Source: an uncultured Lachnospiraceae bacterium (lineage in GTDB: Bacteria; Bacillota_A; Clostridia; Lachnospirales; Lachnospiraceae). Taken from it: 6,494 nt of DNA. Each line of letters starts with the position of its first letter. Positions within the stretch are counted from its first letter, which is position 1. The position numbers and the translations under genes are program-made. The notes beneath the pieces are model-generated. The model ran no database searches and was not told where the DNA came from. It was given only the letters and a program-made list of their open reading frames with translations. Of the stretch, positions 6,260 through 6,494 are shown piece by piece. The DNA lies in the NCBI GenBank assembly GCA_902795715.1, contig CADBME010000458.1, positions 1 through 6,494 of the forward strand, read 5' to 3'.

Positions 6260-6494
6260 TCAGTCGTCGGCCAGAGCTGTTTTCTGCTCAACCTCAATCT
6301 TCTTGGTGTAGCATGCGAAGCATTCATCCACAATCTGCTTATCCGGTTTCGGTGTAAAGAGACTTACGACCGGTACGATGACCAGACCGGCCATCATGGC
6401 GATGGCACCGCAGTTGATCGGAGACTGCATAATAGGAGGAAGGATATGAGTAATCAGTCCAAGATTGCCCAGCATATCGATGATCATCAGAACC
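6260..6494 (-). CDS. Sodium:solute symporter (SSS family), C-terminal fragment at window edge
   Basis: Only the last 77 codons are inside the window. The frame stays open through the right edge, reading V-L before the internal Met at 6485-6487, so that Met is not the start. The visible part has a loop with ILPPIMQSPINCG (16-28 of the fragment), one terminal transmembrane helix (about 28-47) and then SLFTPKPD (44-51), the typical end of the last helix in SSS-family symporters such as those for proline or pantothenate. A hydrophilic tail with CFAC (58-61) follows. These proteins use the sodium gradient to import small organic solutes; the substrate cannot be told from this fragment. A strong terminator follows, so the gene ends its transcription unit. 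Confidence 0.75.
   Translation of the reverse strand, partial: VLMIIDMLGNLGLITHILPPIMQSPINCGAIAMMAGLVIVPVVSLFTPKPDKQIVDECFACYTKKIEVEQKTALADD

Noticed and set aside
6485..6487. ATG at 6485-6487 as the start of a 75-residue protein
   Set aside because: The frame stays open to the window edge, and the sequence matches the C-terminal end of a much larger symporter, so this Met is internal.

Overview
The window looks like chromosome of a low-to-mid GC anaerobic Firmicute, most likely a Clostridia/Lachnospiraceae-type gut or fermentative bacterium. The reasons are strong purine-rich Shine-Dalgarno sites (AGGAGG, AAGGAG), AT-rich intergenic DNA between roughly 50% GC genes, cysteine-rich soluble proteins, and clostridial-style aminotransferase and acyl-CoA ligase sequences. 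This taxonomic call is inference. I see no tRNA, rRNA, CRISPR array, insertion sequence or phage gene.

Left part (1-4053): a divergent metabolic cluster. On the minus strand a class I/II PLP aminotransferase (895-2088) is followed after 49 bp by an amidohydrolase of the ACMSD/Amidohydro_2 family (845 to beyond position 1, with only the extreme C-terminus missing). On the plus strand is a class I adenylate-forming acyl-CoA ligase (2419-4053). Between them lies a 330 bp AT-rich control region. It holds two divergent promoter candidates whose -35 boxes are the two arms of one 16 bp palindrome (2241-2256), plus a hairpin with a T-tract in the aminotransferase leader that could act as an attenuator. 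The three enzymes plausibly serve one pathway (amino group transfer, metal-dependent C-C or C-N cleavage or decarboxylation, then CoA activation of a carboxylic acid), but the substrate cannot be read from the sequence.

Right part (4050-6494): transport and membrane genes, all on the minus strand. In transcription order they are the C-terminal end of a sodium:solute symporter (enters from the right edge, stop at 6260), a strong intrinsic terminator (6199-6237), a sigma70-type promoter (6093-6121), a small HdeD/DUF308-like six-helix membrane protein (5499-6038), a second terminator hairpin (5435-5489), and a YfeO-like divergent ClC-family ion channel/transporter (4050-5339). The ClC gene converges on the ligase gene and the two stop codons overlap within a 4 bp TTAA, leaving no room for a terminator between them.

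The most interesting parts are the shared-palindrome divergent promoter with its leader hairpin, and a 13 bp tandem repeat (three copies) across the aminotransferase stop codon that lays down repeated Shine-Dalgarno-like sequences ahead of the amidohydrolase.
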